Positions 1 through 8,771 of a DNA stretch of 64,000 nt are shown here, piece after piece. A program made the position numbers and the translations under genes. The notes beneath the pieces were generated by a model that saw only the letters and a list, made by a program, of their open reading frames with translations, did not search any database and was not told the origin of the DNA. Position 1 is the stretch's first letter; each line of letters starts with the position of its first letter. The DNA lies in the NCBI GenBank assembly GCA_028583415.1, contig CM053265.1, positions 28,675,815 to 28,739,814 on the forward strand, written 5' to 3'. This DNA is from Protea cynaroides (Eukaryota > Streptophyta > Magnoliopsida > Proteales > Proteaceae).

Positions 1-1063
1 TATCAGAAGGTGGGCGTGAAGGACCAGCCGCATGAGAAGGACCAGTCTCAGGTACAGGATCCACCGCAGGAGAAGTACCAACTCCAGCTGCATGCGTAGG
101 TAAAGGTGGGGGTATCGCGTCGACATCCATATACATACGGTCGTCATCGTCGATGGGATCCACATGAGCTCTAGCAGCGGCAGCAGTAGCCTCAGCGCCA
201 GCCATCTCAATACAAGTGTAAGGGGACACCATCGTGTTCCTCTCCTCATCACTAACCTGGGCATCTCGCATACGCATCTTACATATAGCCTCCCAATCTA
301 GAGGCGACGAGAAGGTTTTCTCCTGAATCTTCTCATCTACTAAGTCCACCCCCAGGCGACTAAGCAGGACAGTGATCATGCGTCCATAGGGTAGGTTACC
401 CCTATGACCGGACAATGTAGCACTAATCATGGTCCGCATGATGATGTATGGAAGACAGACTAGCTGTCTAGTGCAAATACTATATATCAAAAACTGGGTC
501 AGCTGAGAAACCCTCTCATAGTGCCCACTCTGTGGAATCAGATTATGCTGGATAATCTTACAGAAGACCCATGGAGCAGGACGTAGGTAACAGGCTCTCA
601 TCTGCCAGTGATCAGGTCGTAGCAGCTGGTTGTCAATCTCTGCCCTCATCTCCATGGAAACAAACTGGGGCTCTCCAGGCGCACAGTACACCATGGGGCC
701 ATCATAAGGAATGCCCAGCAGATCGGCCAGTTGCCGATAGTCAAATGAAATGTGCACCCCTTTAACATAGCTGGTGATGCGCAACTCTTGACCCCTCTCA
801 ACGTCATTGTAATTCCCCATTACCTGGAGATTACAATAGAACTGACGCACTAAATCCGGACATGTGCATTCGTCGTAAGTAATGACGGGGAGCCACCCCG
901 TGTCACCAAATGCTCTCTCTACGTTGAACAAGGCTAGTTCAGCCAAGTTCACCATACGACCACCCTCCACTTTCTTTCGAGCGTAGTCGGCATACTGTGC
1001 CTCGGCTTCATTGGAACGGAAGTGAAGCGGGTCATGAACTCGGGGTATTTTAGTACGGGCCAT
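1..1063 (-). CDS. Antisense accessory ORF of element A (plant transposon protein-like), C-terminus off-window
   Basis: Reading frame on the strand opposite gag-pol, starting at the ATG complementary to 1061-1063 (context ACCATGGCC) and open for 354 codons to the window edge with no stop or frameshift. The start MARTKIPRV, the central block with FDYRQLADLLGIP, and the stretch IIQHNLIPQSGHYERVSQL match the B and C copies. From about residue 310 come an acidic DDDD patch and a proline-rich linker (IPPP); B's copy shows the coiled coil that should follow. The central part resembles the domain Pfam calls putative plant transposon protein; I recall this from its look and did not search. Antisense accessory ORFs are known in other plant gypsy lineages (Tat/Grande type, near the 3' end), but here it lies between the 5' LTR and gag. 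Function unknown. It is the only undamaged copy in the window. Confidence 0.75.
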   Translation of the reverse strand, partial: MARTKIPRVHDPLHFRSNEAEAQYADYARKKVEGGRMVNLAELALFNVERAFGDTGWLPVITYDECTCPDLVRQFYCNLQVMGNYNDVERGQELRITSYVKGVHISFDYRQLADLLGIPYDGPMVYCAPGEPQFVSMEMRAEIDNQLLRPDHWQMRACYLRPAPWVFCKIIQHNLIPQSGHYERVSQLTQFLIYSICTRQLVCLPYIIMRTMISATLSGHRGNLPYGRMITVLLSRLGVDLVDEKIQEKTFSSPLDWEAICKMRMRDAQVSDEERNTMVSPYTCIEMAGAEATAAAARAHVDPIDDDDRMYMDVDAIPPPLPTHAAGVGTSPAVDPVPETGPSHAAGPSRPPSD

Positions 1064-1979
1064 GGTATTTGCAAAGTAAGAATGGAAAAAGAAAATAAGG
1101 AGTTAATAGTATAAAAATCTAAAATTTGACATTATAACAACGTAAGTTGGCCAAAAGCCTCACTTTTCACCCGTACACACGGGCAGGAGGACTTACGTAG
1201 GTTCCTACATATCCTACAACCCACATACAGTAGGAAATTGGAACTAACGAAGACCAATTGGAAGAAATTTCAAGAAACCAAAAAATTTCCACAAATTAGG
1301 GCAAACAAGCAAAAATCCAAGTTTCTCGATAACCAACCGATGAAACTCAAAAATTTTTGAGGGCTTTCGTTCCTCGAGACACCAATAACAAAAGCCCCCA
1401 ATAAAAATTGAATTTTTACGGTTGGAAAAAGTTTAATTTGAAGAATACCAGTTAAATGAGCAAAAACCTAGAAAAGAAAACCTAGAAACAGGTGAAAGTG
1501 GGAGAATATACCTGTATGGATGACGTGGACGTCGAAACCCGGACTCAAAGGGGAGAGACGAGTCGAAACGGGAGGGAAATAATAAGAAATGACTCAAAAT
1601 CGGATCTTAAAAATCTGATTTTTGGTCTGAGGGTCAGATAATTCGACCAGAACCATCGACCCTCGGATCGACCCTCCCATCGACCCTCGGCTCTTGGGAA
1701 TCTGACAGAAAACTAAGGGTCAGAACTGAGGGTCGGACACCCATCGACCCTCACATCGACCCTCAGCTCTTGGGAAGAACAAGTTATTTCCAGGGTCGGA
1801 TACTAAGGGTCGGACATACCATCGACCCTCACCATCGACCCTGCATATAAAAGACAGTATTTTCTTTTAAAAATGAGCTAGAATTGGAATTTTATATCGA
1901 TTAGCGTGCCTACATGAAATATAAATGACTTCTCACATATTTTGATAATTTTCAGGCACCACCAATCACAGAAGGAATT
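1064..1979. other. Leader of element A between the antisense ORF and gag
   Basis: About 0.9 kb without a sense gene. On the minus strand it should hold the 5' part of the antisense transcript: a donor-like TACAG|GTATAT (intron would start at 1511), and next to the antisense ATG the acceptor position reads TTTGCAA (AG lost by G to A compared with B). A conserved double-ACGT motif TGACGTGGACGTCG lies at 1521-1534. A hairpin-capable GGGCTTT...AAAGCCC lies near 1361-1398. At 1846-1853 there is TATAAAAG on the plus strand, and at 1889-1896 TATAAAAT on the minus strand. Just before gag, TTTTCAG at about 1949-1955 looks like a 3' splice site. Confidence 0.6.
1625..1842. repeat. GAGGGTCG/CGACCCTC keyword array, leader of A
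   Basis: A cluster of short direct and inverted copies of GAGGGTCGG and CATCGACCCTC separated by 5-30 bases. The same keyword fills the matching leader of B (7185-7322) and C (47757-47947) and two zones of each LTR of this family. Complementary copies on one strand could pair into hairpins. Confidence 0.8.
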
Positions 1980-2695
1980 ATGTCTGGACGTAGGGTAACC
2001 CGACAGAACCGAAATGCAGTTCCACCACCACCACCCGTGGAGGAGACCAGTCTGGAAAATAATTATGCACCGGGTAATCCAGAACAGGCGAACCCTACAA
2101 ATTTTCCACCTCCACCACCAGAGCTAGCAATCGTGGTGATGAATCTGGCTCAGCAGCTGCAACAGATGCAACACGCTCGAGCTCGGATGCAAGTTGCGAT
2201 GGGTGTTATGTTTCAAGCCACTCAAGCTGCACCAATGCGGACAGGACAAGCCGGTAGCACCGGTGGGTAACCACCCAACACCTCAGACACCTCAACAACC
2301 TGCTGCATAGATTCCAGTACAGGCTCCGGAAGTAGCTTAGGTTAATTACCAGCATCCACCCCATATGTTTGGGGCATATCCCCAAAATCAGTTGGATCAC
2401 TCTCGACTGGTGGAGAGATTCTTGAAGATGAAACCCAAGGAATTCAACGGTAAACCGTCTGATCCATTGTGGCCAGCACACTGGATAGACGAGATGGAGA
2501 GAAACTTCCTCATGAAAGCCCGAAGTGTTTTAACTACAACCAACCGGGACATATGGCAAGGGAGTGCCCTAAGCCCAAGAAGCAGTTCCATCAGGGACGG
2601 GTATATGTTGTTACATCCGAGGATGCTGCCGCATTACCCGATGTGGTCACAGGTATGACTGAAACTTTTTTAAGTTATAATTACATTGCATGAGC
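1980..2695 (+). pseudogene. gag of element A, internally deleted and frameshifted
   Basis: Starts with ATG at 1980 (MSGRRVTRQ) and reads 96 codons to a TAA at 2268-2270. The retrotransposon gag domain begins at about 2395 with LVERFLKMKPKEFNGKP. Near 2514 the sequence jumps from the codons for ERNFLM straight to the zinc-knuckle region. Against B this is a deletion of roughly 565 bases covering most of the gag domain, and it shifts the frame. The CCHC knuckle (C-FN-C-NQPG-H-MARE-C, with Y for the usual C or N side residue) survives at about 2530-2580 in another frame. Gag would form the virus-like particle core. The copy is dead. It ends at the insertion point of element B, inside the putative gag/protease intron that starts at 2653. 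Confidence 0.85.
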
Positions 2696-2700
2696 ATGTA
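2696..2700 (+). repeat. Target-site duplication of element B, left copy (ATGTA)
   Basis: ATGTA directly before the 5' LTR of B; the identical right copy is at 16603-16607. Removing B and one copy restores continuity with the matching sequence in element C. Confidence 0.93.
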
Positions 2701-4990
2701 TGTAAGACCTGTGTCAATCTAACCCGGTCTTACCACCTTGAACCAGGTTTACCCGTCATGGTCGAGTCAAATGGACCAAGGGCGTGAAGGAGATCGAGAT
2801 CCCAGGTATCAAATCGACCCAAAAACACTTAAAATAGGGGAAGGGTCGCATACCCAGCTAACCAGGGTCGAACCTCCCAAAACAGAAAGTTAGACCCTCA
2901 GTTTTGAAGGGAGGGTCGGACAGCTAAGGACCCTAGGGTCGACGGGATCATCGACCCTCGGTTACCGTAGATAATAAAATTAGGAAATTTCCTAATTTTC
3001 GATGGGGATTCTTTCCTAATCTCAAAGGGACTTATTTTAGGATGTTCCTACCCGATTTAAAGGATGTCCCTAAGCCACTTTTACTCCTTTCACAACCCTA
3101 ATTGAATTGAGAGAAAGAGAGGAGAAGGAAAAAAGGAAGAAGAAAGGAAAGGAAGAGAACTTAGCAAAAAGGAGAAGAATTTCAGAGAAAAAGTAACCTT
3201 CTCAGGTATGGATACTAATTTCATGAATTTCTACAGACTTTAGGTTAATTATTGTTGAGAGTGTGATCTCGGAGAAATCCAAACCATCAATCTATGGTTA
3301 GGTATCCATGGAAAACCATAGAAGAATGCATGAAAGCTATCTAGGTGGGTTATACATGGTTTCAAACCATGGAATGCATGTAGAATGGAATGTAGGAGCA
3401 AGCCATAGGATTCCAAACACGAAGAATGGATTAAAAGAGGGAATTGGACCAAAGTGCACAGAGGGTCGCACCGAGGGTTGATGACCATCCGACCCTAGGT
3501 GTTCCTGACCATCGACCCTCAGTGTTCGGGAAGTTCAGAATCTGGGGAGGGTCGCACCCAGGGTCGATCAGGACTCCGACCCTACCTCCGACCTTCAGTT
3601 AACAGCATTATTTTTAAATCTAAAATTAATTCTAATTAAATTCTATCGACTTTGTTAGGTCTTCTAGCAATATAATAACACTGTAAAGGTGATTCTAAAG
3701 CTTGGAAAAGTATCTATTAGCAAGCTAAGGTGACGAACCAGAACTCCAAACTAAATTGGTTAATAAGAAAAACTGTTTTCTATTTCTTGAGTCTTATGCC
3801 ATGCTTGATTCTATGCGAATATGTTTGTAATGTGCATACAGCATGCCATCCAATATTTCTATTACTTGTTCATGCATATTTACTTTATTGTTTATAACAT
3901 GAAGATGATGATGATGATAGGAATAGGCATGTGCTTGTATGTGTGTGGTTGATGTACTTGATGCGAGCGAGTATCAGGGGAGGTGTGATGAGAACGTCAA
4001 TAAACGTTTACCTTTGGCGGGTTTCAGCACTTTAGCTCTATCTCTAACTCAAGTCTTGTGCATTGGCATCGTCGTATCGCCATTACTTTAGCAGAACTAT
4101 TATGTTGTAGAGTATCAGGGTAGGTGGTCTTGGTCCTTGTAGTCTCTGACTCTATTGGGGGGCCTTAGCTCTATCTCTATGAACATTCTGGGTGATGCTG
4201 GGGTGAGGCCTTGGATACACTTTTGGCATTAGGATTGGTTAGTTGCGAGCCCAGTTTGCAGCCCTCGCTAACAGGGGCTTACGTGTTGGTATGACACTAT
4301 ATAGCAATAAACGTAACCTTTGTTATATAATGTTCATGATTGGGTGCATGTGAGTTGACGATAAACGTGATCTTCAGGTAACGTCAAACACTGGTGTATA
4401 GAGGCGGGGTCAATAAACGCGACCTTTGGCTACCTAAACCTTTCTATTGCATACTGTAAACTTATATACCAGACCAAAGATATAAATTTATTTGCATGCA
4501 TATGTATTGTTGCATTGTTTTGGCTACTCACTGAGCCGTGATGTGTGCTCACCCCTCGACGTCAAATATTTTTAGTTGATGATGCAGGTTATACCGTTGA
4601 AGATTATATGAATGTGTCTGCATACGGGAACGTAGCGGCGATGGAAGCTGAAGCTGATGTGGATACACACGACTCCTCTTGCGAGTGCAACTCGTGTGTA
4701 TTTAGATATTTTGTAGGTTTCTTTATTGGATTTATTAAGATATGTATTTGATAATTAATTATGTCTCAGTTGAAAACAGAATAATTTGCTATTAAATTAT
4801 TAATATCACTTTAGTTTCTCAGTTCATGTTATTATAATACTTCCGCTATTGTGTATTTACTCTGATTATGATTACGGATGTGTGTAAGTTCAGATAACGC
4901 GGGGATATCCTACTCGAGATCCTGGTTGAACCGTTGGTTTATTAGCAGTTCATCACATCATTCTGAATAGTGTAGAATTGGGGTGTGACA
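2701..4990 (+). repeat. 5' LTR of element B
   Basis: Begins TGTAAGACC, ends GGTGTGACA, 2290 bp. Landmarks: keyword clusters GAGGGTCG/CGACCCTC at about 2845-2960 and 3462-3596; TATA-like ATTTAAAG at 3055-3062; a purine-rich 5'UTR-like stretch at 3110-3195; a splice donor CTCAG|GTATGG with the intron starting at 3206; a GATGATGATG run near 3905; four AATAAACG-type repeats near 4000, 4316, 4358 and 4411; and an exon-like reading frame at 4588-4751. U3 is therefore short (about 350 bp) and R plus U5 very long. Confidence 0.92.
4588..4751 (+). other. LTR-encoded exon-like ORF, B 5' LTR (stop lost)
   Basis: Follows an acceptor-like GATGATGCAG. It encodes YTVEDYMNVSAYG..., an acidic EAEADVD stretch and the cysteine motif CECNSCVF. 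In most other copies a stop follows directly; here the stop is lost and the frame runs on to 4751. The upstream frame (LVDDAG) is also open, so the block could be read through instead of being a spliced exon. No ATG is shared by all copies at its start. No known family recognised. Confidence 0.5.
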
Positions 4991-4993
4991 ACA

Positions 4994-5006
4994 TGGTATC
5001 AGAGCA
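4994..5006 (+). promoter_or_regulatory. Primer binding site of element B (tRNA-iMet type)
   Basis: TGGTATCAGAGCA, three bases after the LTR end, complementary to the 3' end of plant initiator tRNA-Met. It would prime minus-strand DNA synthesis. Confidence 0.93.
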
Positions 5007-5267
5007 TCTCAGGCCTTGCCCGCCGAACTAACATACATTCAAGACAATTGTGAACTGAGATAGGATAAAAGTAAAAACAGTAATATTAACACACTGTAAG
5101 CACAAGTGATGATTGAGACCAAATTTTAAAAGAGAATAATGCATCTATTAAAGGTGAAAAAAGTTTACATATAATGAGAGCGAAACAAAACGTATATACA
5201 TAATGAAAGCAGAGTACAGTTCACAAACCGGACAGTTACTCTGAAGTACAATGAAACTAAAGTACAC

Positions 5268-6584
5268 TCAGGAAGCTGGAGGCGAAGGAGGAGGCGGAGC
5301 CTCACGGTCTCTGTCATAGTGCTCAGCATAGACCCTAGTCAACCAGGCCACCTGAGTCTGGGTCGTTTGGAGACTAGTTGCAAGATCGGCTACCCTCCTA
5401 TCAGTCGCCCACTGGACCAATAACAGCTCATCCACCCTCATACGCTGAGCGTCAAGCAACTCCTCCATCCTCAGATCAGATTTGTGCTGAGCCTCCTTGA
5501 TCTCCTGCAGCATCTCCATCATATCAGCAGGTGGGCGTGAAGGACCAGCCGCATAAGAAGGACCAGTCTCAGGTACAGGATCCGCCGCAGAAGAAGTACC
5601 AACACCAGTCGCATGAGTAGGTGAAGGCGGTGGTATCGCGTCAACATCCATTTACATGAGGTCATCATCGTCGACGGGATCCACATGAGCTCTAGCAGCG
5701 GCAGCAGCAGCCTCAGCATCAGCCATCTCGGTACGAGTGTAAGGGCACACCATTGCGTTCCTCTCCTCATCACTAACCTGGGCATCCCGCATACCCATCT
5801 TGCAGATTGCCTCCCAATTTAGGGGCGACGAGAAGGTCTTCTCCTGAATCTTCTCATCTACCAGGTCAACCCCCAGACGGGTCAGTAAGACTGTAATCAT
5901 GCGTCCATAGGGTAGATTACCCCTATGACCGGACAATGTGGCACTAATCATAGTCCGCATGATGATGTATGGAAGGCAGACGGGATGGCGAGTGCAGATA
6001 CTGTAAATCAAAAACTGAGTCAGCTGAGAAACCCTCTCATAGTGGCCACTCTGCGGGATCAAATTATGCTGGATAATCTTGTAGAAGACCCGTGGAGCTA
6101 GACGCAAATAACAAGCTCTCATCTGCCAACGATCAGGACGGAGCAACTGATTATCGATCTCTGCCCTCATCTCCATCTCAACAAACTGTGGCTCTCCAGG
6201 CGCACAGTACACCATGGGGACATCATAGGGAATGACCAACAAGTCGGCCAGCTGCCGATAGTCAAAAGAGATATCTACCCCTTTGACGTAGCTGGTGATG
6301 CGCAACTCCTGACCATGCTCAACGTCATTGTAATTCCCCACCACCTGGAGATTACAATAGAACTGACGCACCAAATCCGGACATGTGCATGCATCGTACG
6401 TAATGACAGGAAGCCACCCCATGTCACCAAAGGCTCCCTCTACGTTGAACACGGCTAACTCAGCCAAGTTCACCATACGACCACCCTCAACCTTCTTACG
6501 GGCATAGTCAGCATACCGTGCCTTGGCTTCATTGGAACGGAAGCGAAGGGGATCACGAACTCGGGGTACCTTAGTACGAGCCAT
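5268..6584 (-). pseudogene. Antisense accessory ORF of element B, one in-frame stop
   Basis: Starts at the ATG complementary to 6582-6584 and reads 310 codons to a single TAA, then continues in the same frame for 127 codons to a TGA at 5268-5270, so the ancestral protein was about 438 residues. A and C have TAT where B has TAA, so this is one point mutation. Parts in order: basic N-terminus; conserved globular block (about 1-300) with FDYRQLADLL, IIQHNLIPQSGHYERVSQL and YGRMITVLLTRLGVDL; acidic DDDD; proline-rich linker; a heptad-like helix (MMEMLQEIKEAQHKSDLRM, then MEELLDAQRMRVDELL) likely to form a coiled coil; and a C-terminus with PPPPSPPAS. It resembles plant transposon protein domain ORFs. 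Unlike A and C, its acceptor TTTTGCAG just before the ATG is intact. Confidence 0.75.
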
Positions 6585-6589
6585 GGTAT

Positions 6590-7030
6590 CTGCAAAATAA
6601 GAAAGAGAAGGAAAACAAGGAGTTAATAGGATAAAAATCCAAAACTTGATTTAATAACGACATAAGTTGACCATAAAGCCCCATTCCTCACCATACAAGT
6701 GGGCATGAGAACTTACGTAGGTTAACAAACATCCTACAACCCACATACAGTAGGAAATTTTAACTGACGATGTCTAATTTGAAGAAAATCATGAAAAATT
6801 GAAAATGTCGACAAATTAGGGCAAAAAGAGAAAATTTCATGTTTCTCGATAACCAACCGATGAAACTTAAATTTTTTTGAGGGCTTTCGTTCCTCGAGAC
6901 ACCAATAACAAAAGCCCCAATAAAAATCGAATTTTTACGGTTGGAAAAAGTTTAATTTGAAAAATACAATTTAAATGGACAATAACCTAGAAATAGAAAC
7001 CTAAAAACAGGTAAAAATGAGAGAACATAC
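6590..7030 (-). other. Putative 5'UTR intron of the antisense gene, element B
   Basis: On the minus strand CCATACAG|GTATGT (boundary 7031/7030) matches a strong plant 5' splice site. A pyrimidine-rich run ending TTATTTTGCAG (AG at 6591-6590) lies five bases before the antisense ATG. The 441-nt intervening segment is AT-rich. A and C keep the donor (GTATAT and GTATGT) but have TTTGCAA at the acceptor. Consistent with a spliced leader for an independent antisense gene; no transcript evidence. Confidence 0.5.
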
Positions 7031-7459
7031 CTGTATGGATGACGTGGACGTCGAAACTCGGACAAAAATCGACCAACAACAGTGGAGTAGCACTGTAGCA
7101 ACTCAGAGTGGAGAGGCGAGTCGAAACGGGAGGGAAATAATAAGAAATGACCCAGAATCGGATCTTAAAAATCTGATTTTTGGTCCGAGGGTCGGACAAT
7201 TCGACTAGCACAATCAACCCTCGAATCGACCCTCGGCTCTCGAGAATCTGACAGAAAACCAAGGGTCGGAACTGAGGGTCGGATACCCATCGACCCTCGC
7301 ATCTACCCTCACCATCGACCCTGCATAGAAAAGACAGTATTTTTTTTATAAAATGAGCTAGAATTGGAATTGATTATTGGTTAGCGTGCCTACATGAAAT
7401 ATAAATGACTTCTCACCTATTTGATGATTTTCAAGAACCACCAACCACAGAAAAGAATT
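7031..7459. other. Leader of element B before gag
   Basis: Holds the double-ACGT motif TGACGTGGACGTCG (7040-7053), a keyword array GAGGGTCG/CGACCCTC (7185-7322) and, directly before gag, TGATTTTCAAG (AG at 7434-7435), a possible 3' splice site. On the minus strand it would be the first exon and promoter zone of the antisense gene. The plus-strand TATAAAAG of A is TAGAAAAG here. Confidence 0.55.
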
Positions 7460-8754
7460 ATGTCCGGACGTAGGGTACCCGACAGACCCGAAATGCCATC
7501 CCACCACCACCACCCGTGGAGGAGACTAGTCAGGAAAATAATTATGCATCGGGTAATCCAGAATAGGCAAACCCTACAAATTTGCCACCTCTACCACCAG
7601 AGCTAACAACTGTGGTGATGAATCTGGCACAGTAGCTGCAGCAGATGCAACACGCGCAGTCTTAGATACAGGTTGCCATGGGAATAATGTTTCAAGCCAC
7701 TCAGGATGCACCCATGCACACAAGACAAGCCAGTGCAGCATCGGTGGGTAACCACCCTGCTCCTCAGACACCTCAACAACCGGCTGCACAGATTCCAATG
7801 CAGGTATCGGAAGCAGCTCAAGGGAATTACCAGTATCCATCCCATATGTTTGGGGCAAACCCCCAAAATCAGCTGGACCACTCCCGACTAGTGGAGAGAT
7901 TTTTGAAGATGAAACCCAAGGAATTCAACGGCAAACCATCTGGTCCATTGTGGCCAGCACACTGGATAGACGAGATGGAGAGAAATTTCCTCATGATGAC
8001 TATCATAGAGGAAGAGAAAGTACTATGCGCCACCTTCATGCTCAAGGGTGACGCACATCATTGGTGGAAATCAACGAAGGCATATCTACTGACCAAGCAC
8101 GCCCTACTGACATGGGCTATATATAAAGAAGCCTTCTTTGAGAAATATTTTCCACGGAGCTTCAGAGATTCGATGGAGAAGGAGTTCCTGAGTCTTTATC
8201 AGGGACAGATGTAAGTGGATGTGTACCAACAGTGTTACGAAGGGCTGTTTTTCTTCGCACCACTGAGTATGCAAGAAGAAGAAACCAAAACCCGTAGGTT
8301 TGTCACGGGACTGAGAGGAAACATCAGAGAACATGTTCTGGGCTTAGAAAAGAGAATTTATAATAAAGCTGTCCAGGTTGCTCGAGTTATAGAATCGAGC
8401 CAGAAGGAGAGTTATTTTACTCAAAACAGAGGCATCAAAAGGCCAGCCGAAAATTCTTACAATGGAGGCAATAACAAGCCATATAAGCCTTTCCATCCTC
8501 AAAATTTTACTGCTGCAACCAAGACTACTCCAACAGCTCAACCTCAGCCAAAGCCAAATTCTGAAGTCCTGAAGTGTTTTAACTGCAACCAGCCGGGACA
8601 TATGGCAAGGGAGTGCCCTAAGCCCAAGAAGCAATTCCATCAGGGACGTGTATATGTTGTTACATCCGAGGATGCGGCCGCATCAGCCGATGTGGTCACA
8701 GGTATGACTGAAACTTTTAAAGTTAAAATTACATTGAATGAGCATGTAGACTAA
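7460..8754 (+). pseudogene. gag of element B
   Basis: ATG at 7460. A one-base deletion near 7480 and stops in the first 200 bases break the N-terminus. From 7678 the frame is open (about 179 codons) to an in-frame TAA at 8212-8214 and then open again to the natural gag stop at 8752-8754. The retrotransposon gag domain runs from about 7880 (LVERFLKMKPKEFNGKP) through AHHWWKS and YFPRSFRDSM to about 8330. A CCHC zinc knuckle (CFNCNQPGHMAREC) is at about 8575-8616, followed by basic PKPKK. The last 18 codons and the stop lie in the putative gag/protease intron. Length about 430 residues, usual for this group. Confidence 0.87.
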
Positions 8755-8771
8755 GTAAAGATAAATCACAG
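8702..8771 (+). other. Putative 70-nt intron between gag and protease, element B
   Basis: CACAG|GTATGA opens and AATCACAG|GTATTG closes a 70-nt segment that is 73% A+T by count, with a branch-like ACTAAG about 20 nt before the acceptor. The gag stop TAA lies in that branch-like motif. Unspliced, gag terminates at 8754; the protease frame has its own TAA at 8762-8764 and opens only after it, so the frames do not overlap and ribosomal frameshifting cannot bridge them. Removing the 70 nt splits a GGT codon as G|GT and joins gag in frame to protease. C has the same length and sites at 49322-49391. Alternative: a duplication flanked by CACAGGTAT repeats. Confidence 0.6.

Noticed and set aside
571..765. 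Plus-strand ORFs opposite the antisense gene (also 46094-46315, 46498-46859)
   Set aside because: Shadows of the well-conserved minus-strand frame; not conserved as frames among A, B and C.
3249..3488. Minus-strand ORFs of about 79 codons in LTRs (also 14857-15096)
   Set aside because: Present in only two of the family's LTR copies; broken in A and C, no domain. Treated as chance frames.
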